DNA of 64,000 bases, taken from an uncultured Eubacteriales bacterium (lineage in GTDB: Bacteria; Bacillota; Clostridia; Christensenellales; Aristaeellaceae). Position numbers and translations under genes: made by a program. Under the pieces are notes generated by a model. It was not told the DNA's origin and searched no databases. It saw nothing but the letters and a program-made list of their open reading frames with translations. Shown here in pieces: positions 33,720 to 43,915 of the stretch (position 1 is the stretch's first letter; every line of letters begins with the position of its first letter). The stretch lies in assembly GCA_902790015.1 (NCBI GenBank), contig CADAQF010000002.1:1-64000 (forward strand). The letters are read 5' to 3'.

Positions 33720-34940
33720 TCAGGCCTTTTCTATATCTTCCCTGGTCAGAGCCATCAGGTCTTCCCGGGTGATGGTGGAAAAAGAGGCCAGCCGGTCCGC
33801 CTGGGCGGACAGGGCGCGCTCAAAGAGGTTGCGCACCCCGCGGGCATTGCCAAAGCCGTCCACGTCCTTTGATTCCGTTTCGATCCTCGTTTTAAGGGCA
33901 TTTCGGGCCTCGTCGTCCTTAAGGGTGTAGCCGCTCTTGGTGCAGCGCATATCGAAAATGCCCAGCATTTCGTCCAGGGTATAGTCCGGAAAATGCATGA
34001 AGCGGTTAAAGCGGGATTTGAGCCCGGGGTTGGAATTCACGAACCGCTTCATCAGTTCGGTATAGCCGGCCACGATGACGATCAGATCGTCCCTTTCGTC
34101 CTCCATGGCCTTGAGCAGGGTATCCACGGCCTCCTGGCCAAAATCGTTCTCCCCGCCCCGGTTGGTCAGCGCGTAGGCTTCGTCGATAAACAGCACGCCG
34201 CCTTTGGCCTTGTCGATGACCTCTTTGGTTTTGATGGCCGTCTGGCCTACGTAGCCGGCCACCAGACCGCTGCGGTCGGTCTCCACCAGGTGGCCTTTGG
34301 ACAGGATGCCCAGGCTTTTGTAGACACGGCTCATGAACCGGGCGATCATGGTTTTGCCCGTGCCGGGATTGCCTGAAAACACCATGTGCAGGGACAGGTC
34401 GGGCGTGGGCAGGCCCTGCTCCTTGCGCTTTTGCATGATGGTGACGTAGTTGATCAGGCTGTTGACCTCTTCCTTGATGGTGTTAAGTCCGATGTAGCCG
34501 TTGAGTTCCTCCCTGAGGGCGTTGATATCCTCCGGCGGCTCCGCCTCGGGTTCGGGAGCCTTCTGCGTCTGCTGTGCCTTGAGGACCTGGCTGTTCAGAA
34601 CGGGCTGGTCAGGCAGACCGATATCCGGCACGGCGCCTGTGCCCTTTTTCGATTTGTCGTTCAGGTCCTTCGTCATTCTTTCGAGGGAATCGGCGCTCTC
34701 GTTGATCAGGCGAAGCAGCTCGTCGGTGCTTACGGTCAGGCCCTGAAAGGAGGGAAAGATGCTGTCCGGCGAAGCGGCGGACGGAACCCCTTCGTTCGCC
34801 TGAGGCGCTGAAGGGCGGGTGTTCAGCGACAGCTTCGGGGCCGGGCCCCACAGATCGCCGTTCAGACGGTCCAGCTGGTTTTTCATCCGCCGGTTGATGA
34901 TCTCATTTTGCAAGGATATGATTTCTTCCCTTCTGTCCAT
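33720..34940 (-). CDS. AAA+ ATPase, CbbX/SpoVK-like
   Basis: The 406 residues begin with a helical and linker region (1-135). A CbbX/SpoVK/EccA-type AAA+ core follows with Walker A SGNPGTGKT (about 189-197), Walker B GGVLFIDEAYAL, a pore-like VAGYVGQTA segment, sensor-1 DLIVIVAGY and the arginine-finger region PGLKSRFNRF, and the C-terminal lid GNARGVRNLFERAL. Family members remodel partner proteins: CbbX reactivates Rubisco, while SpoVK and EccA have less clear roles. The partner here is unknown. Pyruvate kinase lies downstream in the same operon. Confidence 0.88.
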   Translation of the reverse strand: MDRREEIISLQNEIINRRMKNQLDRLNGDLWGPAPKLSLNTRPSAPQANEGVPSAASPDSIFPSFQGLTVSTDELLRLINESADSLERMTKDLNDKSKKGTGAVPDIGLPDQPVLNSQVLKAQQTQKAPEPEAEPPEDINALREELNGYIGLNTIKEEVNSLINYVTIMQKRKEQGLPTPDLSLHMVFSGNPGTGKTMIARFMSRVYKSLGILSKGHLVETDRSGLVAGYVGQTAIKTKEVIDKAKGGVLFIDEAYALTNRGGENDFGQEAVDTLLKAMEDERDDLIVIVAGYTELMKRFVNSNPGLKSRFNRFMHFPDYTLDEMLGIFDMRCTKSGYTLKDDEARNALKTRIETESKDVDGFGNARGVRNLFERALSAQADRLASFSTITREDLMALTREDIEKA

Positions 34941-34976
34941 AGAGGCCTCCCGTGAATGTGCGGTTTGTTTTTATAT

Positions 34977-35005
34977 ATTATAAACGATTTTTGCCTGACA
35001 GGCAA
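34977..35005 (-). promoter_or_regulatory. promoter of AAA+ ATPase-pyk
   Basis: On the minus strand, TTGCCT (35005-35000), a 17-base spacer and TATAAT (34982-34977). Confidence 0.55.
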
Positions 35006-35058
35006 TGAGTTTTCGCCGCGCCGGAGAAAAAACATCCGGAAAAACATCCGGGACTTTT

Positions 35059-36037
35059 TCAGTTTCCGGCCGCCGCGATGGGGCAGGCGCAGTAGTGTCC
35101 CTGGGCGAGTTCGCTCAATTCAGGGCTTTTTTCGCCGCATTCTTTTTTTGCGTACGGGCACCGGGTGTGAAAGACACATCCCTTCGGCGGGTCCAGCGGG
35201 CTGGGCGGGTCGCCCTGCAGGCGGATCCGGTCGGTTTTATCCCCCGGCACGATGGAGGGCACGGCGGAAAGCAGCATCCGGGTATACGGGTGCGCGGGAT
35301 GGGAAAAAATCTCCTCCGTGTCGCTTTCCTCCACAAGATGGCCCAGGTACATCACGCCCACCCGGTCGGAAATATAGCGGATCACGCTCATATCGTGGGA
35401 AATGAACAGGTAAGTAAGCGAGCGCTCGGCCTGCAGGTCGCACAGGAGGTTGATGATCTGGCTTTGAATGGACACGTCCAGGGCGGACACCGGCTCGTCG
35501 CACAGGACGATTTCCGGGTTCAGGATCAGCGCCCTCGCAAGCCCGATGCGCTGGCGCTGCCCGCCGGAAAACTCGTGCGGGAACCGGTAAAAATGCTCCT
35601 GCCTGAGACCGACCTGATCGAGTATGCCCAGGGCCTTTTCCATCTGCTCGCTCCTGCTGCCCGTATGATGGATGGCTAATACCTCCATCAGCGCGTCGCC
35701 TATGCGGATACGCGGGTTCAGGGAAGTATAGGGGTCCTGGAAAACCATCTGGATGCGGCTTCTGAAGGGCACGAGCTCCCGTTCCTTCAAATGGGAGATA
35801 TCCTGCCCGAACAGGGTGATTCTGCCGTCCGTAGGCTCCAGCAGCCTGCACAGCAGGCGGCCCAGGGTGCTTTTCCCGCAGCCGGACTCGCCCACCAGGC
35901 CATAGGTCTGGCGGGCATGCAGCTGAACGGACACGCCGTCCACCGCTTTGACGTAGCCGGTCGTTTTTCCCAGGCCGCCCCTGACGGGGAACCACATGGC
36001 CGCGCGCTCGGCGGACAGGATGGGGGCGTTCAAATCT

Positions 36038-36045
<8 letters not shown>
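35059..36045 (-). CDS. oppF: oligopeptide ABC transporter ATP-binding protein (OppF type)
   Basis: This is one of two ATPases powering peptide uptake. The 328 residues contain Walker A GLVGESGCGKSTLG, Q-loop MVFQDPYTSLNPR, signature EFSGGQRQRIGLARAL, Walker B EIVLCDEPVSALD and the H-loop YLFISHDMSV. The C-terminal oligopeptide-transporter extension carries the Cys pattern GCVFHTRCPYAKKEC. Its start overlaps the end of oppD by 8 bases. It is the last gene of the opp operon. Confidence 0.93.
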
Positions 36046-37036
<991 letters not shown>

Positions 37037-37047
37037 TGGCGCTCCTT

Positions 37048-37941
37048 TTATTTCCCGGATACAGGGTCCATAAGGTCCCTCAGCCCGTCCCCGAAGAGAT
37101 TGAAGCCGAGCACGGATACTCCGGTGAATACGGCGGGATAGACAGCCATCCACCAGCCCTTGAAAAGGTACGATCTCGCTTCGTTGAGCATTCCGCCCCA
37201 GCTGGGCTCGGGCTGCGGTATGCCCGCGCCCAAAAAGCTCAGGGACGCTTCGGAGATGATGGCGCTGGCAAAGCTGAAGGTCATCTGTACGATGATGGGG
37301 GAAAGGATATTGGGCGCTATATGCCTCCACAGGATCCTGTGCTTTCCCGCGCCCAGGCAGCGCATGGCCTCTATGTAGGTCTGCTCGCGGATGAGCAGGG
37401 CGTTGGAGCGGGCCAGGCGGGCGACGCCCGGAATGGCCACGATAGTCAGGCTGATGATGACGTTTTGCATATTGGCCCCCAGCACCGCCATCAGCGCGAT
37501 GGCAAGCAGGATATTGGGGATGGCCTTCAGCCCGTCGCACAGGCGCATCAGTATGTTGTCAAGGTAGCGGTTCGTGGTGGCGTAAAGCCCCAGCGCGGTT
37601 CCCAGCAGCGCCGACACGAGCCCGACTGACAGGCCCACGATCATGGAGATCCTCGCGCCGAAAAGCACGCGCGAGAAAATATCCCGCCCGAGGTTGTCCG
37701 TGCCGAACGGATGCGCGGCGCTGGGCGGCTGAAAACGGTCCCTCACGGTGGCCTTGTACGGGTCCACGTTCATGGCTGACGAGATCACCGGCGCGAACAG
37801 CGCCAGCAGGGCTATCAGCAATACGATCGCCAGCCCAACCACGGAAAGCCGGCTTCTGACGAATTTACGAATGTTGATCTGACGCTGTTCGCGCATCAGC
37901 GTCTTCCTGATCCGGGTCAGCTCCATCTTTTGCTCACTCAT
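37048..37941 (-). CDS. oppC: oligopeptide ABC transporter permease (OppC type)
   Basis: This inner-membrane permease of the importer has 297 residues. An N-terminal helix (LSVVGLAIVLLIALLALFAPVI) is followed by the OppC_N motif AAHPFGTDNLGRDIFSRVLFG and a five-helix permease domain with the EAA-type coupling loop EAMRCLGAGKHRILWRHIAPN (here split as EAMRCLGAG and HIAPNIL). It lies 12 bases after oppB and 11 before oppD. Confidence 0.94.
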   Translation of the reverse strand: MSEQKMELTRIRKTLMREQRQINIRKFVRSRLSVVGLAIVLLIALLALFAPVISSAMNVDPYKATVRDRFQPPSAAHPFGTDNLGRDIFSRVLFGARISMIVGLSVGLVSALLGTALGLYATTNRYLDNILMRLCDGLKAIPNILLAIALMAVLGANMQNVIISLTIVAIPGVARLARSNALLIREQTYIEAMRCLGAGKHRILWRHIAPNILSPIIVQMTFSFASAIISEASLSFLGAGIPQPEPSWGGMLNEARSYLFKGWWMAVYPAVFTGVSVLGFNLFGDGLRDLMDPVSGK

Positions 37942-37953
37942 CGATAGATATCC

Positions 37954-38904
37954 TCACTTAAGCCGTATCCGGGGATCCGCGAAGCCGTAGATGACATCGA
38001 TCAGCAGATTGATAAGAACATTCAGCATCGCGATCATCAGCGTGATGCCCTGAATGACCTGATAATCCCTTTTATCGATCGAATCCACCATCAGGCTTCC
38101 CATGCCGGGAATGCCGAACAGGCGCTCAACTACGGCGGCTCCGGCAAGGGCGCTTATAAAGCCCTGGCCGATCACGGTGATGACCGTCAAGAGCGAATTG
38201 CGGAAAGCGTGCTTGAATACGATCTTTCTTTCTTTCACGCCCTTGGCTCGCGCCATTTTGATATAATCGCTGCTCAGCACCTCCAGCAGGGAGGCCTTCG
38301 TCATGCGCATCATGTAGGCCGCGTGAATGAAGCCCAGGGAAACGGCCGGCAGCGTCATATAACGAAAAAAAGGCCCGATGCCGTCCGTGAAAGGATTCTT
38401 ATAGCCGGTCGCGGGCATGAGGCGGAAGGATACGGCGAACAAAAGCACCATGCCCATGCCCATCATGAAGCTGGGCAGGCTGATGCCGGCCATGGAGAAT
38501 ACGGAAAGGGCGCTGTCCGTCAGGCTCCCGCGCTTGCGGGCGGCGATCATCCCCAGCGGCAGGGCCAGAAAAACGGTGATCAGCTGGGAATAGACAGCCA
38601 GCAGGATGGTCGGGAGAAAATGGCTGGCTATCATCCCCGAAACGCTCTGCCCTGCCACCGCCGTAGAATACCCCAGGTCGCCCGTCAGACATTTTCCCGC
38701 CCAGCGTACATACTGGACGATCAGCGGGTCATCAAGCCCCAGCCGGTTATGAAGCGCGGCGATATCCGCGGGCGTGGCGTCCTCGCCCAGCATCATGGCG
38801 GCGGGATCCCCGGGGGTCAGATGCACGATCAGAAAAACGACGACCGACACGATAAAGATGGTCGGGATCAGGGCGGCCAGCCGTTTTATAACGTATTTTC
38901 CCAT
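37954..38904 (-). CDS. oppB: oligopeptide ABC transporter permease (OppB type)
   Basis: The start at 38904 (MGKYVIKRLAALIPTIF) follows GAGGGG; an upstream ATG at 38970 lies inside the attenuator hairpin and is unlikely. The 316 residues show six membrane segments, the HLTPGDPAAMMLGEDA motif and the coupling loop YIKMARAKGVKERKI. The GAAVVERLFGIPGMG block is typical of OppB/DppB. It is the first permease gene after the oppA attenuator. Confidence 0.94.
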   Translation of the reverse strand: MGKYVIKRLAALIPTIFIVSVVVFLIVHLTPGDPAAMMLGEDATPADIAALHNRLGLDDPLIVQYVRWAGKCLTGDLGYSTAVAGQSVSGMIASHFLPTILLAVYSQLITVFLALPLGMIAARKRGSLTDSALSVFSMAGISLPSFMMGMGMVLLFAVSFRLMPATGYKNPFTDGIGPFFRYMTLPAVSLGFIHAAYMMRMTKASLLEVLSSDYIKMARAKGVKERKIVFKHAFRNSLLTVITVIGQGFISALAGAAVVERLFGIPGMGSLMVDSIDKRDYQVIQGITLMIAMLNVLINLLIDVIYGFADPRIRLK

Positions 38905-38920
38905 GTTCGGGCCCCTCATT

Positions 38921-38966
38921 GAAAAAAGGAGGGACAGGCATCCCTGAATATGGGGATGCCTGCCCC
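38921..38966 (-). terminator. attenuator hairpin between oppA and oppB
   Basis: On the minus strand, GGGGCAGGCATCCC pairs with GGGATGCCTGTCCC across an 8-base loop and is followed by TCCTTTTTTC. It lies just after the oppA stop. Partial termination here would make the binding protein more abundant than the permeases. Confidence 0.85.
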
Positions 38967-38976
38967 TCAAGGTCAG

Positions 38977-40533
38977 TTATTTGGCAAGACGGGCATTCCA
39001 GAAGTTCGTGGTCAGGAAAACGTTATAGCCGGTGAGCTTCTTCGTGCAGGCGGCAGCCTGATGGAAATGGCCCAGCATCAGCACGGGGCAGTAGTCGGCG
39101 TAGCAGTATTCCTGGATCTTTTCCCACTGGGCGAACGCTTCTTCCTTGGTGGCGGCGGTCGTCATGGCCGTCATCATTTCCTGAAGCTTTTCGTCTTCAG
39201 ACCAGCCGGCCCAGTCGGCGCTCAGGAAGCTGCGCAGGCTGGGAACGGGCACGGAGGAGAAGGTGGTGAAGAAAACGTCGTACGCGGTATCGTCCGTGCG
39301 GGTCTTGGTCATGGTGGAACGGTCCTGGCCGATGAGCTCGGAGGTGATGCCGATGGTTTCCAGTTCCTGCTTGAGGATCTCCACCATCGCGGGGGCGCCG
39401 CCGCTGTTCACATAGAGGATGCGCAGGGGCTTGGAGGTATCAAAGCTGGACTGCGCGAGAAGCTCTTTGGCCTTTTCGGGATCGTTCTGGCAGAAATACT
39501 CGCTGCCGGCGGTGGTGTACCAGCCGAGCTGGCCGTCTTCCATGAAGCAGGGATCATTGTCGTACAGGACGCCGTAGTTGACGATGTTCAGGTCATCCGC
39601 GTTGGCAAGGGCCTGCACGGCCTGGCGGAGATACTTGTCCGTGCTGCGCTTGTTCCACACCAGGGAGATCATGCCGGTCTGCTGGGAGTAAAGGGTGAAC
39701 TGGTCGTCCGCCTCGATGCGGTCCAGATTGGCGTCAGTCACCTTGACGGCGAAATCATAGTCGCCCGCCAGCAGGCCGTTGACGCGGGTATCGGCGTCCT
39801 TGGTGATGTAATACATGAGCGTCCCGGTATAGGCGTGCTTATAGCCCCACAGGCCGTCCAGTTCAGCGTCCGGATCGCCGTAGGGAGCGTAATCGTCAAA
39901 GCGCTCCAGCTTGACATACTGGTCGACCGCCCATTCGGAGAACTTGTACGGGCCGGTGCCGATCAGCTGGTCGGCGGGGATGAAGCCGGTCTCGGCGTTG
40001 ACCGCCGCAATGGACTCGGCGGGGTAGATCACCGCGCACTGCGCAGCGCCGGCCAGCATGTCCAGCAGCATGATAGCGCTGTTATTGAGCGTCAGCGTCA
40101 CGGTATAGTCGTCCGAGGCCTCAAAGCGGGCGTCGCCCACCATGTTGCGGACGGTGGAGAAGCTTTCGATCCAGCGGTTCAGGGAAGCAACGACGTCCGC
40201 GCTGGTCATTTCCTTGCCGTTGTGGAACCTGACGCCCTTGCGCAGATGGAAGGTGAACGCGGAATTGTTTTCGTTCACTTCGTAGCTTTCAGCCAGCTCC
40301 GGGCCGATGGAACCGTCGGCCTTCAGGGTGACCAGCTGCTCCATGACCGTCCCGCGCAGCATATTGCGCGCGTTGACGGACGTGTCCTTGTGCAGGTCGT
40401 AGGAGGATGCCTGGTTGTCGTCCGCGATGCGGATGACATCAGCGTACTCTTCCTCCGCCAGCGCCGGGATAAAGCAGCCGGTCAAAAGCGCGAGTACAGC
40501 GGCGAGGGAGAGCAGTTTCTTGAAGTTATTCAT
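38977..40533 (-). CDS. oppA: oligopeptide-binding lipoprotein
   Basis: This extracellular solute-binding protein (SBP family 5) delivers peptides or similar ligands to OppBCDF. The 518 residues start with a lipoprotein signal (LALLTGCF, Cys20), followed by LVTLKADGSIGPELAESYEV, FHLRKGVRFHNGKEMTSADV and GTGPYKFSEW, all family landmarks. The ligand cannot be told from sequence; nickel- and sugar-oligomer-binding relatives exist. It has its own strong promoter and ends at an attenuator. Confidence 0.93.
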   Translation of the reverse strand: MNNFKKLLSLAAVLALLTGCFIPALAEEEYADVIRIADDNQASSYDLHKDTSVNARNMLRGTVMEQLVTLKADGSIGPELAESYEVNENNSAFTFHLRKGVRFHNGKEMTSADVVASLNRWIESFSTVRNMVGDARFEASDDYTVTLTLNNSAIMLLDMLAGAAQCAVIYPAESIAAVNAETGFIPADQLIGTGPYKFSEWAVDQYVKLERFDDYAPYGDPDAELDGLWGYKHAYTGTLMYYITKDADTRVNGLLAGDYDFAVKVTDANLDRIEADDQFTLYSQQTGMISLVWNKRSTDKYLRQAVQALANADDLNIVNYGVLYDNDPCFMEDGQLGWYTTAGSEYFCQNDPEKAKELLAQSSFDTSKPLRILYVNSGGAPAMVEILKQELETIGITSELIGQDRSTMTKTRTDDTAYDVFFTTFSSVPVPSLRSFLSADWAGWSEDEKLQEMMTAMTTAATKEEAFAQWEKIQEYCYADYCPVLMLGHFHQAAACTKKLTGYNVFLTTNFWNARLAK

Positions 40534-40584
40534 GTCTCAGCCTCCATTCTGTTGTCGATAATAAGTCAAAAGAGCTACAAATCC

Positions 40585-40613
40585 AGTATAGGGGAAACGG
40601 AGCGCAAAGTCAA
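40585..40613 (-). promoter_or_regulatory. promoter of the opp operon
   Basis: On the minus strand, TTGACT (40613-40608), a 17-base spacer and TATACT (40590-40585). Confidence 0.75.
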
Positions 40614-40625
40614 TCCGTTCCCCAT

Positions 40626-40657
40626 AAAAAGCCGCCCGCCGCGAACGCGGCAGACGG
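40626..40657 (-). terminator. terminator of rplJ-rplL
   Basis: On the minus strand, GCCGTCTGCCGC pairs with GCGGCGGGCGGC (two G-U pairs) across a GTTC-type loop and is followed by TTTTT. It separates rplL from the opp promoter. Confidence 0.88.
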
Positions 40658-40674
40658 CATAGGAAACACATGAA

Positions 40675-41049
40675 TTACTTGATTTCGACGGTGGCGCCGA
40701 CGGCGGCAAAGGCTTCCTTGATCTTCTCGGCCTCTTCCTTGGAAGCGCCTTCCTTGATGGTCTTGGGGGTGGATTCGACGAATTCCTTGGCTTCCTTCAG
40801 GCCCAGGCCGGCGACGTATTCGCGGACAGCCTTGATGACCTTGATCTTTTCGGAGCCGGCATCCTTCAGGATGACGTCAAATTCAGTCTGCTCTTCCACG
40901 GGAGCAGCGGCAGCGGCGGCACCGCCGGCAACGACGGCCACGGGGGCAGCGGCGGAAACGCCGAACTTCTCTTCCAGAGCCTTGACCAGATCATTGAGCT
41001 CGATGACAGTCATCGACTCGATCGCGGCGATAAATTCCTCATGAGTCAT
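40675..41049 (-). CDS. rplL: 50S ribosomal protein L7/L12
   Basis: L7/L12 forms the flexible stalk that recruits translation GTPases. The 124 residues show the N-terminal dimerisation part ([18 protein letters not shown]), the Ala-rich hinge and the C-terminal domain with [20 protein letters not shown] and [15 protein letters not shown]. It lies about 60 bases after rplJ and is followed by a terminator instead of rpoB. Confidence 0.97.
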   Translation of the reverse strand: MTHEEFIAAIESMTVIELNDLVKALEEKFGVSAAAPVAVVAGGAAAAAAPVEEQTEFDVILKDAGSEKIKVIKAVREYVAGLGLKEAKEFVESTPKTIKEGASKEEAEKIKEAFAAVGATVEIK

Positions 41050-41108
41050 GGATCAATTCCTCCAATAATTTTTTCTTTCGATTCTGGTTTCAATAATGAT
41101 GATTCAGA

Positions 41109-41612
41109 TTATTCTTCGCCGGCCTTCTGCTTGCGGATCGCTTCGACCACATAAACCAGCTTGGTGATGGAAGAATTCAGGCTGCCCACCAAACGGGCCA
41201 GCAATTCTTCGCGGGAGGGCATCGCGGCCAGGTTCTGCACGGCGTTGACATCCATCACTTCTTCGCCCATCAGACCGATCTTGACAGACATATGGTCATT
41301 CTTGGCGTTCTTGATGAAATCGCACAGGATCTTGGCGGGAGCGACAGCGTCCTTGGTGCCGAAGGCATAAGCCGTGGGGCCTTCCAGAACGTCGTCCCAG
41401 CCGTGGATGCCCATGTCATCCAGCGCGCGGCGCACCAGGGTGTTCTTGAGCACGCAGTAATCCACGCCTGCCTCACGGCACTGGGCGCGCAGCTTGGTGA
41501 CTTCCTCCACGGTCAGGCCGGAGTAATGCACCGCCACGACGGACTGGGCGTTCTTGAACTTTTCGGTGATTTCGCTGACGACTACCTTTTTGTTCTCGAG
41601 GTTCTTGCTCAT
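41109..41612 (-). CDS. rplJ: 50S ribosomal protein L10
   Basis: L10 anchors the L7/L12 stalk to 23S rRNA. The 167 residues include VVSEITEKFKNAQSVVAVHY, LRAQCREAGVDYCVLKNTL and the C-terminal L12-binding helix. An L10 leader lies directly upstream, so the pair should be autoregulated by excess L10(L12)4. rplK and rplA are not upstream, where they are usual. Confidence 0.96.
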   Translation of the reverse strand: MSKNLENKKVVVSEITEKFKNAQSVVAVHYSGLTVEEVTKLRAQCREAGVDYCVLKNTLVRRALDDMGIHGWDDVLEGPTAYAFGTKDAVAPAKILCDFIKNAKNDHMSVKIGLMGEEVMDVNAVQNLAAMPSREELLARLVGSLNSSITKLVYVVEAIRKQKAGEE

Positions 41613-41644
41613 TGTGTTGTTTCACCTGTTTTCCGGCGTAAATT

Positions 41645-41770
41645 AAAAGAGTCACTGCGCTTCAGGCACAGAGACTCATTACATCACACTCATCCCTGTT
41701 CCTCGGCGGGCAATTTTAAGCGCTTATAAAAGCGCGCCAGCTGTCTTCGGCACAGACTCTTCCGAGCCGA
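41645..41770 (-). ncRNA. ribosomal protein L10 leader
   Basis: On the minus strand the leader contains the conserved GCCGAAGACAGCTGG and, after a short stem region, GCTTAAAATTGCCCGCCGAGG, the two halves of the L10 binding kink-turn. Downstream, GAGTCTCTGTGC/GCGCAGTGACTC followed by TTTTAATTT (41677-41645) can act as an attenuator terminator. Confidence 0.88.
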
Positions 41771-41775
41771 GAGAA

Positions 41776-41804
41776 ATTATATCAGGGTACGGGTGTTCTG
41801 TCAA
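41776..41804 (-). promoter_or_regulatory. promoter of rplJ-rplL
   Basis: On the minus strand, a perfect TTGACA (41804-41799), a 17-base spacer and a perfect TATAAT (41781-41776). It is one of the strongest promoters in the window. Confidence 0.88.
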
Positions 41805-41811
41805 GCTTTTT

Positions 41812-42333
41812 TTATCTGGTGACGATCCACAGGCTGGACAGGCCGTTATAGATCAGCACGCCGCCCAGTATCTGCACCAGCAGCTCCATGGTGCCGAAGG
41901 GATTGGCAAGGATGATGGCGCCCAGCACGATGGTGATCACGGCCAGCAGTACGCTCATGTGCCATCTGTCAAACCCGGCGCGCTTTGAATCGAGCGCCTG
42001 CAGCACGTTATAAACGCCGCTCAGTATGATCAAAAGGCCCGCTATGGTCGGGAACAGGTTGATCAGGCTTTCGGGGCTGAACAGCAAAAACAGCCCGCCC
42101 AGCACGGCGATGACGCCGCCGCCTGCGTCCAGATAGCTGACGCCCGCTTCGTTGCGCCTGCGCGTCCAGGAAACGATGGCGCTGCATCCGCCGATCAGCA
42201 GCGCGGCGCCGCCCAGACGGACGATGCTGCGGAGCATCATGCCCGGGTCCAGCAGCAGCACGATGCCCAATACGGTCAGTATAACGGATAAAGCCCAGGG
42301 CTTCCTGAAAAAGGATTGCATTTTGTCTTTCAT
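41812..42333 (-). CDS. DUF308 (HdeD-like) membrane protein
   Basis: The start at 42333 (MKDKMQSFFRKPWALSV) follows GAGGAGG. The 173 residues form about six membrane helices arranged in pairs (SVILTVLGIVLLLDPG, GGVIAVLGGLFLLFSP, TIAGLLIILSGVYNVLQAL and AVITIVLGAIILANPFG are examples). This is the pattern of the DUF308/HdeD family, whose biochemical role is unknown in Firmicutes. It has its own promoter at 42396-42424. Confidence 0.85.
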   Translation of the reverse strand: MKDKMQSFFRKPWALSVILTVLGIVLLLDPGMMLRSIVRLGGAALLIGGCSAIVSWTRRRNEAGVSYLDAGGGVIAVLGGLFLLFSPESLINLFPTIAGLLIILSGVYNVLQALDSKRAGFDRWHMSVLLAVITIVLGAIILANPFGTMELLVQILGGVLIYNGLSSLWIVTR

Positions 42334-42395
42334 GTTCAACAGTCCTCCTCGCATACGGATGATCCGGCCGGCCGAGTCTGCCGGCGGCAAAGGGT

Positions 42396-42424
42396 ATTAT
42401 AGCACAGTCCTTCGGTTTTTCCAA
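42396..42424 (-). promoter_or_regulatory. promoter of the DUF308 gene
   Basis: On the minus strand, TTGGAA (42424-42419), a 17-base spacer and TATAAT (42401-42396). Confidence 0.6.
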
Positions 42425-42432
42425 ATCAATCT

Positions 42433-43911
42433 TCAGGGAAACGCCGTGACCAGATCCCGCCAGGCGCGGTCGATCGTAAAAAGACTCACCCCGTCCACAT
42501 ACAGGATATCCTCCACCGCGTCCCCGGGAAGGATGGATACGTTCCGGGTAACGGTGCCCCGGGCATTGGTGAGGGATATCTCAAACGCGGGCTCCGCGCC
42601 AGGGCCAGGGCTCGTCCTGTCGGAAAGCCTCGTGGCGGTCATGCCGCTCAAAAGGCCGTACCAGCTGAGAAACGCTTCCGTATCAACCGGCTGTCCTTCT
42701 CGGGTCACCTGAAGGTCGTACAGGAGATTGCCGTATTCGTCTGTTTCCAGTTCGTTGTTGGGAAGCACGCGTTCGGAATAGGAGACCAGGTATTCCGCCT
42801 CGCTGCCGTTCAAGCGGCAGTATATGCGGGACAGATCGTTGGTCGGGAAGGAAACGGGGACGGCCGACAGGTATTTTTCCCAGGAAAAACTGGTCAGGAA
42901 GCTGAAGGATAAGACGGTGACGCTGTAGACCTCGTCCTCATACAGAAGGTAATAGCTCGTGTCGTTCTTCTGATCGCCCAGGGAAAACACCATCCGGTTC
43001 TCGGGCAGGGAGAAGGTGACGTTTTCCCCGTTTTCATCCGGGGCGCTGACCGAAGTCTCCGCGAAGGTCAGCGTCAGCGTTTTATTCGCGGGGGAAAGGC
43101 CCAGCGCCTTGAGATCCATGTTTTCCGCCTTCCCCAGCCAGTTGGCGAAGCGGATCCCGTCCAGCTGGCTCATCAGGTTATCCATCAGCGCGTCAGACAG
43201 GGGATAGACGTAAGGAGACAGCATTTCCCAGCCCGCGTCCGTCCGCCTTGCGTCGAAGGTCACCGTTCCTTCCACCTGGACGCGGTCTATAAGATCGCTG
43301 TTGATCTGCGGCCGGGACACGGGATGGATGCTTTCCATGGTGGGGCTCACGGCGTCCCTTACGTCCTGGGTGACTGCATACAGCGCGCTTTTTGTGGATG
43401 CCATCGCGTAATAGCGCGGGTTTTCAATCGGCATCAGATTGCCTGTGGAAAGTACGATCTCGCTGCCGTCGTGGAAGCGGAAACAGGCGCTGCGCCGGGC
43501 GGGGGAAAGGCCGAAGCGGGAAAGCTCTTCGTCAGAAGGCGGGGATTCAAAGTCCATCACGTGCGCGTCCGCGGTGAGGGAGGCGGCGGTTTCCAGCAGG
43601 CTTGAAACGATATGATCGTTTATCGGGAAAGAGGGATCGCCTTTTAGGACGAGCGCGCCGTTCAGATACTCAAATACGATCTCCGTTTCCCCGTCCCGCC
43701 GGATCTCTATTTCTGCAAGCTGCGCCGTGTCCGTCTGATACAAAAGCAGATTTTCTTCCGCTGCGCGCTTTTGTGTTTCCTGCGGTTCCTTTTTATCCGC
43801 GCTGCGTAAAAGCGTCGATAGCGCGACGGTCAGAACGATCGCGGAAAACACCAGGATGAGCGCCCATTTTCCCGGCCGGGCGCGCCGGGTCCTTTTAGTC
43901 ACCTTCTGCAT
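42433..43911 (-). CDS. DUF4340-domain membrane-anchored protein
   Basis: The 492 residues begin with a basic stretch and one membrane helix (ALILVFSAIVLTVALSTLL); the rest is predicted outside the cell. Two DUF4340-like repeats are visible, each with an ELSRFGLSPARRSACFRF or LKALGLSPANKTLTLTF type block followed by YYAMASTKSALYAV or YYLLYEDEVYSV. In other Firmicutes and Bacteroidetes this family is encoded with GldG-like ABC systems, as here. It is the last gene of that operon, 4 bases after the GldG-like gene. The molecular role is unknown. Confidence 0.82.
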   Translation of the reverse strand: MQKVTKRTRRARPGKWALILVFSAIVLTVALSTLLRSADKKEPQETQKRAAEENLLLYQTDTAQLAEIEIRRDGETEIVFEYLNGALVLKGDPSFPINDHIVSSLLETAASLTADAHVMDFESPPSDEELSRFGLSPARRSACFRFHDGSEIVLSTGNLMPIENPRYYAMASTKSALYAVTQDVRDAVSPTMESIHPVSRPQINSDLIDRVQVEGTVTFDARRTDAGWEMLSPYVYPLSDALMDNLMSQLDGIRFANWLGKAENMDLKALGLSPANKTLTLTFAETSVSAPDENGENVTFSLPENRMVFSLGDQKNDTSYYLLYEDEVYSVTVLSFSFLTSFSWEKYLSAVPVSFPTNDLSRIYCRLNGSEAEYLVSYSERVLPNNELETDEYGNLLYDLQVTREGQPVDTEAFLSWYGLLSGMTATRLSDRTSPGPGAEPAFEISLTNARGTVTRNVSILPGDAVEDILYVDGVSLFTIDRAWRDLVTAFP

Positions 43912-43915
43912 GGCT

